Below are positions 23,524-32,842 of a DNA stretch of 64,000 nucleotides, one piece after another; position 1 is the stretch's first letter; each line of letters begins with the position of its first letter. The notes beneath the pieces were generated by a model, which was given only the letters and a program-made list of their open reading frames with translations, had not been told where the DNA came from and did not search any database. The stretch lies in NCBI GenBank assembly GCA_035547835.1, contig DASZTW010000005.1:186001-250000 (forward strand), written 5' to 3'. Origin of the DNA: Acidimicrobiales bacterium. GTDB taxonomy: Bacteria; Actinomycetota; Acidimicrobiia; Acidimicrobiales; Iamiaceae. A program made the position numbers and the translations under genes.

Positions 23524-24778
23524 CGCTCACGGCGGAGCAGCGCTTGTCGCCCGCACCCGTCGCCTCGACCTCGACGTCGACTTGCCGGTCTTGGCGGGCG
23601 CCGATGGCGTCCTGTTCGAGCGGGCCGGTGAGGGCTTCGCCGGGCTGGGCGTCGCGACGCAGGTGCCGGCCGAACTGGCAGCAACTGCGCTGGCCGCCAT
23701 CGACGTCGACGACGAGGTCGGGCTGCCGGGGTGCGGGGCCGTGGCGTTCGGGGCCCTGCCGTTTCGCGACGACGGGCCGGAGGCCGAGCGCCACCGCTTG
23801 CTGACCATCCCGTCGCTCGTGGTCGGGAGGTCGGGCGACGGCACCCGGTGGGTCACCACGATCTCGCCCCCCGCCGGAGCGGCCGACGCCGGCGCTGCGA
23901 CGGCCCAGGTGGCCCACGCGCTCGCCGCCGCGCGGTCCGGGTCCGTGCCGCCCGGGCCATCCGCGTTCGAGGTCCGCGCCACCCTCGATCCCGCTGAATG
24001 GTGCGACCGGGTGGCCGACGCGGTCGGTCGCATCAATGCCGGAAAGCTCGACAAAGTGGTGCTCGCGCGGGAACTTCGCATCGAAGCCGACGCCCCCATC
24101 CCGGTCGACCAGGTCCTGGCACGGCTACGCAACACCTACCCCGACTGCTACCTGTTCTCGGTCGACGGGTTCGTCGGGGCAACCCCCGAGCTGCTCGTCG
24201 CCCGCAGAGGCGACATCGTGCGCGCCGATCCCCACGCGGGCACCACACCTCGCCGTGGCGACCCCGACGCCGACGCCCGTGCGGCCGCCGGGCTGTTCGC
24301 ATCGGCCACGTACCGCCACGAGCACCAGGTGGCCGTCGAGGAAGTCCACCAGACCCTCCTCGACTTCTCGTCGTACGTCGACCACGAAGCCGAACCGCGG
24401 GTGGTCACGCTCGCCAACGTCCACCACCTCGCCACGAAAGTCGAAGGCCGGCTCTCGCATCCGCCGGCGTCCGCCCTCGAGCTGCGCGATGCGCTGCATC
24501 CGACTCCCGCCGTGTGCGGGCGGCCCACCGACACCGCCCGCGACCTGATCGCCGAGCTCGAAGGCTTCGACCGTGGGCGATACGCGGGGTCGGTCGGATG
24601 GGTCGACGCCGCGGGCAACGGCGTGTGGGCCGTGAGCATCCGCTGCGCGCAGCTCGACGGCCCCAACGCCACTGTGTGGGGCGGCAACGGCATGGTGGGC
24701 GGCTCCGACCCCGCCACCGAGCTCGTGGAGACCCGCGCCAAGCTGCAAGTGATGCTCAACGCGCTGATCCGGCCCTGA
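23516..24778 (+). CDS. menF: Isochorismate synthase (menaquinone branch)
   Basis: Chorismate-binding enzyme that isomerises chorismate to isochorismate. The 420-residue product has a variable N-terminal half. The core follows: LDKVVLARELRI, FVGATPELLVARRGD, then HAGTTPRRGDPDADARAAAG. HEHQVAVEEV, LHPTPAVCGRPTDTARDLI, GFDRGRYAGSVGWVDA and a C-terminal NGMVGGSDPATELVET segment complete it. It starts at GTG 23516 inside the end of menG. Given the men neighbours I favour menF over a siderophore isochorismate synthase. Confidence 0.9.
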   Translation: MPDAHGGAALVARTRRLDLDVDLPVLAGADGVLFERAGEGFAGLGVATQVPAELAATALAAIDVDDEVGLPGCGAVAFGALPFRDDGPEAERHRLLTIPSLVVGRSGDGTRWVTTISPPAGAADAGAATAQVAHALAAARSGSVPPGPSAFEVRATLDPAEWCDRVADAVGRINAGKLDKVVLARELRIEADAPIPVDQVLARLRNTYPDCYLFSVDGFVGATPELLVARRGDIVRADPHAGTTPRRGDPDADARAAAGLFASATYRHEHQVAVEEVHQTLLDFSSYVDHEAEPRVVTLANVHHLATKVEGRLSHPPASALELRDALHPTPAVCGRPTDTARDLIAELEGFDRGRYAGSVGWVDAAGNGVWAVSIRCAQLDGPNATVWGGNGMVGGSDPATELVETRAKLQVMLNALIRP

Positions 24779-24819
24779 GCCCGAGCCTGGTCGCGGCGCA
24801 CCGAGCCGGGCGCCCTGGC

Positions 24820-26607
24820 TCACCCGTCGATCGCTTGGACCACTGCGGCGTGGATGCGGTCGTGCACGTCGACGTTGCGGGCGCGGTCGGTGGGCACGAC
24901 GACCAGCCGCACACCGCTGGCGGCTCGAGCCTCGGCGAGCGTGGCCAGCACCGGGATGCCGTGGGCCGCGGCCAGCCCGGCAACGTCGACGTCTTGTGGG
25001 GTGCCGAACAGCTGCTCGAAGCGGGCCGAGTCGAGCGCGGCAGCTTGCGGGAGGAACGAAAAGATGCCGCCGCCGTGGTTGTCGACCACGACGACGGTGA
25101 GGTCGACCGGCCGGTGGCGCAGACCGAGCAGGGCGTTGCTGTCGTGCAGGAAGGCCAAGTCGCCCAAGAGCGCGGTGGTCGGGGCGCCGGACGCCAGCGC
25201 CACGCCCACAGCGGTCGACACCACGCCGTCGATCCCGTTGGCCCCTCGGTTGGCGTGCACGCGCCAACCGACGCGCGGCGCCGCGAACCACTCGACATCG
25301 CGCACCGGCATCGACGAGGACACCACCATGTGGCCGCCGTCTGGCAAGCCGGCAGCGACGGCGCGGGCCGTCCCGGGCTCGGTCGTGGGTTGCGCCGGAT
25401 CGCCGTCGCCCTCGGCCTGCAGCGTGGCGGCGATCGAGCGCGCCGCGGCGGATTCGGCCTCCTGCCAGCCGTCGAGCCAGTCGCCGGGGGTCACCGCCTG
25501 CCGGGCCTGCCCGGTCACCTGCTCGACGAGGCGCCGGCAGGTGTCGACCGGATCGGCCACTACGTAGTGCGCGGCCGCGCGCGCCGCGTCGATCCACGCA
25601 CCGGTCGGATCGAGCACGACCTCGCGTGGCGTGGCACCCGCCAGCCACTCGCCGAGCACTTTGGACGCGGGCAACCGGCCGACCCGGAGCACGACGTCGG
25701 GGGTGTGGCTCGATGCGAAGCCCTTGGCGCGCAAGATCGCATCGAAGTGCGCCACGGTCGTGGGGTGCGGGGCGCGCGCCCCGGACCGCGGGTCGGCCAA
25801 CACCGGCCAGCCGAGCGCGGCAGCCAGTTCGTGCACAGCCGCGGCCCCGCCCGCACCGAAGTGGGACCCGGCGATGATCACACCTCTAGTGGCGTGCGGT
25901 CCGCAACGCGCGCCCGCAGATCGGTCGTCGCCGGCGAACAGCGCGTGCGCGGCGGCGGCCAAGGCCGACTCGCCGAGGGTGGTAGCCACGATCGGCCGGC
26001 CGTGCCAGGGCGCGCTGCCGTCGCGCCCCGGCGGCAGCGGCGCTGGTTCGCCGACCAACGGCTCGCGGAAGCCGAGGTTGAGGTGGACCGGGCCGGGTGG
26101 GCGGCGTCCGCCCACGGCCTCGAGCACGGCCCGCGCCGCGAGGGAGCGCCACGACGAAGCGCTCGGGGCCGTGACAGGTTCGGGAGGACCGGGCGATGCC
26201 GCCCAGCGCACCGCGCCGCCGTACAAGCCGACTTGATCGACCGTCTGCGGCGCGCCCACGCCTTGCAGCTCCGGTGGGCGGTCGGCGGTCACGCAGATCA
26301 TCGCGACACCGTCGTGGTGCGCCTCGACGACCGCCGGGTGCAACTCGACCGCGGCCGTGCCACTGGTGGTCACGACGATGGCGGGCCGGTCCGTCGCGCG
26401 GCCGACACCGAGCGCGGTGAACGCCGCCGAACGCTCGTCGAGCACCACGTGGGTCCGCAAGCGGCCATCGGCCGCAAGCGCCACCGCCATCGGCGTCGAG
26501 CGAGATCCGGGGGCCACCACGGCGTGCTCGACACCGGCCCGGACCCACTCGTCGACCAACGTGGCGCAGAAGGTGGCCGCATCCCGGCCCGGGTCCGATT
26601 CCACCAT
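24820..26607 (-). CDS. menD: 2-succinyl-5-enolpyruvyl-6-hydroxy-3-cyclohexene-1-carboxylate synthase
   Basis: Thiamine-diphosphate enzyme that adds 2-oxoglutarate to isochorismate. The 595-residue product has the N-terminal THDP pyrimidine domain (ATFCATLVDEWVRAGVEHAV, VAPGSRSTPMAVALA, IVVTTSGTAAVELHPAV with RPPEL after it). The C-terminal pyrophosphate domain carries NRGANGIDGVVSTAVG, ALLGDLAFLHD and VVVDNHGGGIFSFL. I chose ATG 26607 and not the upstream TTG 26646, because 26607 gives the family start. It is divergent from menH and convergent with menF. Confidence 0.93.
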   Translation of the reverse strand: MVESDPGRDAATFCATLVDEWVRAGVEHAVVAPGSRSTPMAVALAADGRLRTHVVLDERSAAFTALGVGRATDRPAIVVTTSGTAAVELHPAVVEAHHDGVAMICVTADRPPELQGVGAPQTVDQVGLYGGAVRWAASPGPPEPVTAPSASSWRSLAARAVLEAVGGRRPPGPVHLNLGFREPLVGEPAPLPPGRDGSAPWHGRPIVATTLGESALAAAAHALFAGDDRSAGARCGPHATRGVIIAGSHFGAGGAAAVHELAAALGWPVLADPRSGARAPHPTTVAHFDAILRAKGFASSHTPDVVLRVGRLPASKVLGEWLAGATPREVVLDPTGAWIDAARAAAHYVVADPVDTCRRLVEQVTGQARQAVTPGDWLDGWQEAESAAARSIAATLQAEGDGDPAQPTTEPGTARAVAAGLPDGGHMVVSSSMPVRDVEWFAAPRVGWRVHANRGANGIDGVVSTAVGVALASGAPTTALLGDLAFLHDSNALLGLRHRPVDLTVVVVDNHGGGIFSFLPQAAALDSARFEQLFGTPQDVDVAGLAAAHGIPVLATLAEARAASGVRLVVVPTDRARNVDVHDRIHAAVVQAIDG

Positions 26608-26647
26608 CGGCCACCATGGTGGCAGCCGTCGTGGCAGAGTGCCCAAC

Positions 26648-27523
26648 GTGGCTCACGTGGGCGATCGCCTCATCTTGTTGCACGGCTTCACCCAGACCGG
26701 CCGCTCGTGGCAGCCCGTGGTCGACCGCCTCGAGCTCGGACCTGGCTACGACGTCATCGCGCCCGACCTGCCCGGGCACGGCATGAACGGCGACAAGCAC
26801 CTGTCGTTGGGCGGTGCCGCCCGCATCCTCGCCGCCACGTACGGCCTGTCGTCGTGGGTCGGCTACTCGCTCGGCGGGCGCCACGCGCTCCACGTGGCCA
26901 TGTTGCGGCCCGATGCCGTCCGCTCGCTCGTGCTGATCGGCGCCACCGCCGGGATCCGCGATCCGCAAGAGCGCGCCACCCGGCGCACCGACGACCACAA
27001 GCTCGCCAGCTGGATCGAGCAACAAGGCGTCGAGCCGTTCCTCGACTGGTGGCTCCAACGGCCGCTGTTCGCCCACCTCACGCCGGAACAAGCCGACCGC
27101 GACGATCGCATGCGCAACGCCGAGTCCGGTCTGGCAGCGAGCTTGCGTCTTGCCGGGACCGGCGCCCAGGAATCGCTGTGGGACCAGCTTCCGCTGCTCA
27201 GCGAGCGCCGGATCCCGGTGCTGGTGCTCGCGGGCGAGCACGACCCCAAGTTCCGGGCGATCGGCGAGCGCATGGCCGAAGCCATTGGTCGCTTCGCCCG
27301 CTTCGAGGTCGTGCCCGGCGCGGGCCATTCCGTGCCGCGTGAACAACCCGAGTGGGTGGCAGGGCGATTGTCGCACTGGTTGCGGAACTTGCCGCCGGTA
27401 CCCGACCACACGGCGTCCGGCCCCACCGCCGCAGGCCGAGACGGGCGTGGAGGTGACGGCGGAGATCGAGGCGACGACGGCGGGCGACGGCCGTCCCTGC
27501 CGGTGTGGCCACCGGCCGAGTAA
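26648..27523 (+). CDS. menH: Alpha/beta hydrolase, probable SHCHC synthase
   Basis: Alpha/beta-fold enzyme of 291 residues, in the right context to be MenH, which removes pyruvate from the MenD product. Visible are LILLHGFTQTGRSW, the nucleophile elbow WVGYSLGGRHALH, VLVLAGEHDPKF with the acid and PGAGHSVPREQPEW with the histidine. GTG 26648 follows CAGAGT by seven bases. The last ~40 residues are a low-complexity Gly/Asp/Arg tail not seen in the family. Sequence alone cannot separate MenH from other small hydrolases. The placement between menD and menA supports the call. Confidence 0.78.
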   Translation: MAHVGDRLILLHGFTQTGRSWQPVVDRLELGPGYDVIAPDLPGHGMNGDKHLSLGGAARILAATYGLSSWVGYSLGGRHALHVAMLRPDAVRSLVLIGATAGIRDPQERATRRTDDHKLASWIEQQGVEPFLDWWLQRPLFAHLTPEQADRDDRMRNAESGLAASLRLAGTGAQESLWDQLPLLSERRIPVLVLAGEHDPKFRAIGERMAEAIGRFARFEVVPGAGHSVPREQPEWVAGRLSHWLRNLPPVPDHTASGPTAAGRDGRGGDGGDRGDDGGRRPSLPVWPPAE

Positions 27524-27579
27524 CCGGAACTGGCTGGGGACCTGGTCGCCCCAACCACCACATCACGCCCCGGTTGGCG

Positions 27580-27610
27580 GTCGGCTCCTGGCCGTCGGCT
27601 CCTGGCGGTC
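27580..27610 (+). repeat. Short 14-bp tandem repeat after menH
   Basis: GTCGGCTCCTGGCC (27580-27593), GTCGGCTCCTGGCG (27594-27607), then a partial third unit, in the gap between the convergent menH and menA ends. Confidence 0.6.
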
Positions 27611-27626
27611 GGGCGGTCAGCCCGAC
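27608..27626 (-). terminator. Hairpin over the menA stop codon
   Basis: GTCGGGC (27608-27614) pairs with GCCCGAC (27620-27626) around the stop codon of menA, with a five-base loop and no U-tract. It is a possible terminator for menA. Confidence 0.35.
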
Positions 27627-28537
27627 AGGGCCAGACCGAGCGCGAACAGCAGGCCGCACACCAGTTGCACGCGGCCGGTGTCGCCGAGAACGGCGATCAA
27701 GTCCGGCCCGCGAGCCCCGCCGCGGACCCGGCCGATGGGGCGCACCGCAAGCGGCAGTGCGGCGAGCCCCAGCAACCCCCATCGACGGTGGCCGGCGAGT
27801 GCCACCACCGCAACGGCGACGATGGCTGCCTCGAGCAGGCCGATGAACAACCAGCGGGTGGCGCGGTCGCCGATGCGGACGGCGACCGTCCGCTTGCCCG
27901 ACTCGGTGTCACCTGGGATGTCCCGCAAGTTGTTGGTGACCAACAGCGCCGTCGCCAACATCCCAACCGGCACCGACGCCGCCACCGCCAACAACGTGAC
28001 GTGCTCGGTCTGCACGTACGCCGAGCCAGCGGTCGCCACCACGCCGAAGAACACGAACACGAACAGCTCGCCGAAGCCCGCGTACCCGTACGGCCGCGGT
28101 CCGCCGGTGTAGAACCAGCCCGCGGCGATGCTGGCCGCGCCGACGATCAGCAGCACCCAGCCCACCGCGAGCGTGAGCGCCAAGCCGGCGATGCCCGCCA
28201 CGCCGAACGCCGCGAACGCCGCGATCTTCACGCGTCGAGGCTCGGCAAGGCCTTGGCCAACCAAGCGCACCGGCCCCACGCGGCGCTCGTCGTGGTCGGT
28301 ACCGCGCACGCCGTCGCTGTAGTCGTTGGCGTAGTTGGTGCCGACTTGGAGCGCGAGCGACACCACCATCGCCGCCACGAACCGCCACCAGATGATGCCG
28401 CCGCTGGTCACCCCGACGGCTGCTGAGGTGCCCACGGCAACGGGCACCACCGCGGCGGGCAGGGTGCGGGGGCGGGCGCCGGCCAGCCACACCTCGAGGC
28501 GCGAGGTGAGAGCGGCGGGAGGCGCGACAGGCTGCAC
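27617..28537 (-). CDS. menA: 1,4-dihydroxy-2-naphthoate polyprenyltransferase
   Basis: UbiA-superfamily membrane enzyme that attaches the polyprenyl chain to dihydroxynaphthoate. The 306-residue product has the first Asp-rich motif NYANDYSDGVRGTD, the second motif region NNLRDIPGDTESGKRTVAVR and about eight hydrophobic helices. It begins at GTG 28537, 31 bp from the divergent menE start. AACACT eight bases upstream is a weak promoter match. Confidence 0.93.
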   Translation of the reverse strand: MQPVAPPAALTSRLEVWLAGARPRTLPAAVVPVAVGTSAAVGVTSGGIIWWRFVAAMVVSLALQVGTNYANDYSDGVRGTDHDERRVGPVRLVGQGLAEPRRVKIAAFAAFGVAGIAGLALTLAVGWVLLIVGAASIAAGWFYTGGPRPYGYAGFGELFVFVFFGVVATAGSAYVQTEHVTLLAVAASVPVGMLATALLVTNNLRDIPGDTESGKRTVAVRIGDRATRWLFIGLLEAAIVAVAVVALAGHRRWGLLGLAALPLAVRPIGRVRGGARGPDLIAVLGDTGRVQLVCGLLFALGLALSG

Positions 28538-28556
28538 GGCGCGCCAGTGTTGCCCC

Positions 28557-28562
28557 TAACGT
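28557..28562 (+). promoter_or_regulatory. -10 hexamer of menE (leaderless)
   Basis: TAACGT six bases before GTG 28569. Confidence 0.55.
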
Positions 28563-28568
28563 GCCTTC

Positions 28569-29756
28569 GTGCCAATGGCCCGAACACCCCGTCTCGTCGC
28601 GCTTGATCTGGTGCCGGGGCCGGACTGGGTCCTGGCGCTGTGTCGCGTGTGGGACGCGGGCGACGTGGCGCTGCCCGTCGACCCGCGCCTGCCCGTGCCC
28701 TCCCGCCAGCACCTCTTCCAGTCGCTCGATCCCGACGAGATCATTCGGGCCGACGGGGTGCGCGACCCGATCCGCTCCTATCCCACCCCGCACCCGCCGC
28801 TGCGACCTGGCGACGCGCTGGTGGTGCCCACCAGCGGTACGACCGGCCCGGCCAAAGGCGTGATCCACACCCACAGCGGTCTGGCGGCCCACGCTCGCTC
28901 CGTGCACCGCCGCCTCGGCGTCGACCCACGGGCCGACCAGTGGCTCGCCTGCCTCCCGCTCACTCATGTGGGCGGGCTCGGCGTGGTGACTCGGGCGCTG
29001 ATCGAGGGTGTGCCGCTCGAAGTGCATCCGGGCTTCGACGCCGAACGGGTCCTGCAAGCCGCCGAGCGAGGCGCCACGCTGACGTCGCTGGTGGCCACGG
29101 CGCTCGATCGGATCGGACCCGACGCGTTTCGTCGGGTCGTGCTCGGCGGCTCGGCAGATCCCACACCTCGACCGGCGAACGTCGTGCACACGTACGGCCT
29201 GACCGAGACCGGCGGCGGCGTGGTCTACGAGGGCGAAGCGCTCGACGGGGTGGAGATCGCGATCGGCGACGACGGCCAGATACGGGTGCGCGGCCCGCAG
29301 CTGTTGCGTGCCTACCGCGACGGGTCGAACCCGCTCGAGGACGCCGGATGGTTCACCACCGGCGATCTCGGTCGCATCGACGACAAGGGTCGCCTCCACG
29401 TCGACGGCCGCCGCGACGACCTGATCGTGACCGGTGGCGAGAACGTGTGGCCTGCATCGGTGGAGGAAGTGCTCCGCAGCCATCCGGGCGTCGCCGATGC
29501 GGCCGTGGCCGGGCTCCCCGATGACGAGTGGGGCCAGCGCGTGACGGCGTTCGTGGTGCCCGTCACCCGCGACCGACCGCCGACGCTCGCAGGGCTCCGG
29601 GAGCACGTGAAGCGACAGCTCCCCGCGTACGCGGCACCCCGCCATCTGGTGCTCGTCGGCCGCCTGCCCCGCACAGCGCTCGGCAAGATCCGTCGAGATC
29701 TGCTCCGCGCACCGACGCGCACGACAGGCGAACCCGGGCCGCGGCCGCAGCCCTGA
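28569..29756 (+). CDS. menE: O-succinylbenzoate-CoA ligase
   Basis: Short ANL-superfamily ligase of 395 residues, the usual form of actinobacterial MenE, activating o-succinylbenzoate with CoA. It shows VVPTSGTTGPAKGVIHTH, WLACLPLTHVGGLGVV, the A5 motif HTYGLTETGGG, FTTGDLGRID, DDLIVTGGENVWPASVEEVL and the C-terminal catalytic lysine in RTALGKIRRD. The short N-terminal domain separates it from the FadD-type ligases elsewhere in the window. The menB and menC genes needed beside it are not in the window. Confidence 0.88.
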   Translation: MPMARTPRLVALDLVPGPDWVLALCRVWDAGDVALPVDPRLPVPSRQHLFQSLDPDEIIRADGVRDPIRSYPTPHPPLRPGDALVVPTSGTTGPAKGVIHTHSGLAAHARSVHRRLGVDPRADQWLACLPLTHVGGLGVVTRALIEGVPLEVHPGFDAERVLQAAERGATLTSLVATALDRIGPDAFRRVVLGGSADPTPRPANVVHTYGLTETGGGVVYEGEALDGVEIAIGDDGQIRVRGPQLLRAYRDGSNPLEDAGWFTTGDLGRIDDKGRLHVDGRRDDLIVTGGENVWPASVEEVLRSHPGVADAAVAGLPDDEWGQRVTAFVVPVTRDRPPTLAGLREHVKRQLPAYAAPRHLVLVGRLPRTALGKIRRDLLRAPTRTTGEPGPRPQP

Positions 29757-29816
29757 GCGGCCGCCCGGCCGGTCCCACCGCACCGACCGGCACCCCGGGC
29801 GTGGCACGCTGATGAG

Positions 29817-30464
29817 GTGCCCCTTCGACGCCTCGTGCTCGCTTCCGCCTCCTCGGCCCGCCTGCGCCTGCTGCGGACTGCGGGCTTCGACCCCGAGGTC
29901 GTCGTGTCGCGCGCGGCAGAAGACGACGTCGGCCACTTGTCGCCCCACGACCAGGCGTTGGCCCTCGCAGTCCGCAAGGCCCGTGCCGTGGCCGACCGCA
30001 TCGCGGACGACCGCACCACCCCACCAGCACTCGTGGTCGGCTGCGACTCCGTGCTCGACGTCGACGGGACCGCGTACGGCAAGCCCGCCAGCAAGGCGGA
30101 GGCGTTGCAGCGCTGGTTCTCATTGCGCGGCCGCGAGGCGGTGCTGCGGACGGGCCACTGCGTGATCGACCTCGCGCCTTCCGTCGAGCCCGAACGCGAG
30201 GGCCGTGACCTGCAGCTGGTGCCGATCGCCGAGGTCGCCGCCACGGTCGTGCGGTTCGGGTCGCCGACCGACGAGGAGATCGCCCGCTACGTCGGGACCG
30301 GCGAGCCGCTCGGGGTGGCGGGCGGGTTCACGCTCGACGGGTGGTCGGCCCCGTTCATCGATGGCGTCGACGGCGACCCGGGCAACGTCATCGGCCTCTC
30401 GCTGCCGCTGTTGCGCGTGCTGGTCGAGCGGCTCGGCCTGTCGGTCACCGACTTGTGGCCGTGA
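29817..30464 (+). CDS. maf: Maf-type nucleoside triphosphate pyrophosphatase
   Basis: House-cleaning pyrophosphatase that hydrolyses modified nucleotides such as dTTP/UTP analogues. The 215-residue product has the Maf start LVLASASSARLRLLRTAGF, VVGCDSVLDVDG, then GKPASKAEAL. VLRTGHCVIDL follows, with YVGTGEPLGVAGGFTLDG and DGDPGNVIGLSLPLL. GTG 29817 follows CACGCT by six bases. An ATG at 29812 is out of frame. It overlaps dus by 4 bp (GTGA). Confidence 0.92.
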   Translation: MPLRRLVLASASSARLRLLRTAGFDPEVVVSRAAEDDVGHLSPHDQALALAVRKARAVADRIADDRTTPPALVVGCDSVLDVDGTAYGKPASKAEALQRWFSLRGREAVLRTGHCVIDLAPSVEPEREGRDLQLVPIAEVAATVVRFGSPTDEEIARYVGTGEPLGVAGGFTLDGWSAPFIDGVDGDPGNVIGLSLPLLRVLVERLGLSVTDLWP

Positions 30465-31612
30465 GCACCACCACGGCGCCCGCGCTCCAGATCGGCCACA
30501 TCGATCTCGACGTGCCGGTGGTGCTGGCACCCATGGCCGGCGTCACGAACGCGCCGTTCCGCACCTTGTGCCGGCGCTTCGGCGCCGGCTTGTACGTCAG
30601 CGAGATGATCACCGCTCGTGCGGTGGTGGAGCGCAACGACCGAACTTGGAAGCTCGCCGCGTTCGCCCCCGAGGAGACGCCGCGGTCGCTGCAGCTCTAC
30701 AGCACGAATCCATCCACCACCGCGGAGGCGGTGCGGATCCTGATCGGCGAGTTGGGGATCGACCACCTCGACCTCAACTTCGGGTGCCCAGCCGCCAAGG
30801 TCACCCGCAAGGGTGGCGGTGCGGCCCTTCCCTGGCGCCACCGGCTGTTGCGCCGGATCGTCGCCGCTGCCGTCGCCGTCGCTGAGCCGCACGGGGTGCC
30901 GGTCACCGTGAAGTTCCGCAAGGGCATCGACGACCACCACCTCACCCACGTTGCCACCGGTCAGATCGCCGAGGAGGAGGGCGCCGCCGCCGTGGCGCTG
31001 CACGCTCGCACCGCGGAGCAGCACTACGCGGGAGCTGCCGACTGGGATGCCATCGGTGAGTTGAAGGCCGCCATCGCGTCGATCCCCGTGTTGGGCAACG
31101 GCGACATCTGGGAGGCCGCCGACGCCCAGGCGATGATGACCGCGACCGGCTGCGACGGTGTGGTCGTCGGCCGGGGTTGCCTGGGCCGCCCGTGGCTGTT
31201 CGGTCAGCTCGCCGCCGTGTTGGCGGGGCGACCCGAGCCGGCCCCACCCGCACTCGGCGGCGTCGCCGACCTCATGGTCGAGCACGCCCAACTCCTCGCG
31301 GCGTGGAAGGACGACTTGTGGGGCGTCGGGCGCGACATCCGCGAGTTCCGCAAGCACGCCCACTGGTACGTGAAAGGTTGGCCGGTCGGCAACGACGTCC
31401 GCCGCGCGGTCATGCAGGTCTCGACCCTCGACGACCTGGTCGAGATCGTGTCGCGCTTGGACCGTTCGATGCAGTTCCCTGACAGCGCGCGCCGAGTGGC
31501 CCGCGGCCATACGAGCGGACCCCGACCGGTCGCGCTGCCCGAGGGTTGGCTCGACGACCCGGACGATCCCGCCGCGCCGCTCGGCGCCGAGGAGATGGTG
31601 TCGGGGGGCTGA
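30461..31612 (+). CDS. dus: tRNA-dihydrouridine synthase
   Basis: FMN-dependent enzyme reducing uridines in tRNA. The 383-residue TIM-barrel product has APMAGVTNAPFRTLCRRFG, SEMITARA and the catalytic-cysteine motif DLNFGCPAAKVTRKGGG. VTVKFRKGID, ALHARTAEQHYAG, PVLGNGDIWEAAD and GVVVGRGCLGRPWLF follow. It resembles the DusB group. Actinobacterial examples commonly carry a helical C-terminal domain like the one here (~260-383). It starts at GTG 30461, overlapping maf as GTGA. Confidence 0.92.
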   Translation: MSTTTAPALQIGHIDLDVPVVLAPMAGVTNAPFRTLCRRFGAGLYVSEMITARAVVERNDRTWKLAAFAPEETPRSLQLYSTNPSTTAEAVRILIGELGIDHLDLNFGCPAAKVTRKGGGAALPWRHRLLRRIVAAAVAVAEPHGVPVTVKFRKGIDDHHLTHVATGQIAEEEGAAAVALHARTAEQHYAGAADWDAIGELKAAIASIPVLGNGDIWEAADAQAMMTATGCDGVVVGRGCLGRPWLFGQLAAVLAGRPEPAPPALGGVADLMVEHAQLLAAWKDDLWGVGRDIREFRKHAHWYVKGWPVGNDVRRAVMQVSTLDDLVEIVSRLDRSMQFPDSARRVARGHTSGPRPVALPEGWLDDPDDPAAPLGAEEMVSGG

Positions 31613-31630
31613 CAAGGTCCCCGGGCCGCG

Positions 31631-31636
31631 TACGCT
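31631..31636 (+). promoter_or_regulatory. -10 hexamer of the saccharopine-dehydrogenase-like gene (leaderless)
   Basis: TACGCT six bases before ATG 31643. Confidence 0.6.
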
Positions 31637-31642
31637 GCGCGC

Positions 31643-32755
31643 ATGGGACCCAGCAAGGGACGAATCGTGTTGTTCGGCGCCACGGGCTTCACCGGTCGGC
31701 TCACCGCCGCGGATCTGGTGGCCAGCGGCGAGCGGCCGCTGCTCGTCGGACGCGACCAGGGCAAGCTCGATGCGCTCGCCACCAGCCTCGACGGCGCGGC
31801 CGAGACCGCCGTCGCAAACGTGGAGGCCCCGCACACGCTGCGTGAGCTGCTGTCCGACGGCGATGTGCTGATCTCGACGGTCGGACCGTTCGCCCGCTGG
31901 GGCGACGCCGCGGCAAGGGCCGCGATCGACGCGGGCGTGCACTACCTCGACTCCACCGGCGAACCGGTGTTCATCCGTCGCATCTTCGAGCACTACGGCG
32001 CGCAGGCTGCCGCGGCCGGCTGCGGACTGCTCACTGCCTTCGGTTTCGACTACGTGCCGGGCGCCCTGGCCGCGTCGCTCGCGCTGCGCGACGCCGGCGA
32101 CGGCGCGCGAGGTGTCGACATCGGCTACTTCCTGGTGGGCGACGTGGGTCGCGAAGCAGCGAGCGGCGGCACGCTGGCATCGATGGCGGGGATCGTGGCC
32201 GACCCCGGATTCGCTTGGCGTGGCGGCGCGTTGGTCACCACCCGCACTTCCGCGTCGGCGCAGAAGTTCCGGGTCGACGGCAGCGACCGCTACGGCGTGT
32301 CGGTACCGGGCAGCGAGCACTTCACGGTGCCGCGCGTCGCGCCCGACGTCCGCGATGTGGGCGTATATCTCGGTGCCTTCGGCAAGCTGAGCCGCCCCAT
32401 GGCGGCGTTGGCGCCGATCACGGCCGTGCTCACCCGCATCCCTGGCACCGCCAAAGCCATGGAACGCCTGGCCAACCGGGTGCGCCCGCCCGGCGAGGGG
32501 CCCAGCGCAGAAGTCCGTGCCCGCCAGCGCAGTTGGGTGGCCGCCGTGGCCCGCGACGCACAGGGCGCCGAGCTGGCCACCGTCGACCTCGCCGGACCCG
32601 ACCCGTACGACCTCACTGCGGCGTTCCTCGCGTGGGGGGCGATCACCGCACGCGATGGCGCGATCCACGGCACGGGGGCGCTCGGGCCGGTCGAGGCGTT
32701 CGGCCTCGACCCACTCGCGGCGGCCGCCGAAGCGGCCGGCTTGCGCCGCACCTGA
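31643..32755 (+). CDS. Saccharopine-dehydrogenase-like oxidoreductase
   Basis: NAD(P)-binding protein of 370 residues resembling the saccharopine dehydrogenase/trans-acting enoyl reductase family of actinobacteria. The Rossmann start is IVLFGATGFTGRLTAADL. The family marks LISTVGPFARWGDAAARAAID, YLDSTGEPVFIRRI and the hydrophobic C-terminal half follow. In mycobacteria, relatives reduce polyketide-derived lipids. No polyketide synthase is nearby, so the substrate is open. Monocistronic. Confidence 0.75.
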   Translation: MGPSKGRIVLFGATGFTGRLTAADLVASGERPLLVGRDQGKLDALATSLDGAAETAVANVEAPHTLRELLSDGDVLISTVGPFARWGDAAARAAIDAGVHYLDSTGEPVFIRRIFEHYGAQAAAAGCGLLTAFGFDYVPGALAASLALRDAGDGARGVDIGYFLVGDVGREAASGGTLASMAGIVADPGFAWRGGALVTTRTSASAQKFRVDGSDRYGVSVPGSEHFTVPRVAPDVRDVGVYLGAFGKLSRPMAALAPITAVLTRIPGTAKAMERLANRVRPPGEGPSAEVRARQRSWVAAVARDAQGAELATVDLAGPDPYDLTAAFLAWGAITARDGAIHGTGALGPVEAFGLDPLAAAAEAAGLRRT

Positions 32756-32842
32756 CCGAACCGGTGCGCCGGCCGGCAGCGCACCGGCCCGTCGGCACCG
32801 ACCGACCGCCGGGCCGCCGGGCCGCCGAGCCGACGGAGTTCC

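Noticed and set aside
23998-27342. Very long plus-strand open frame (1114 codons) across menF, menD and menH
   Set aside because: It is a GC-rich shadow frame: its composition is Arg/Gly/His-rich without motifs, and the three men genes in other frames fully explain the region.
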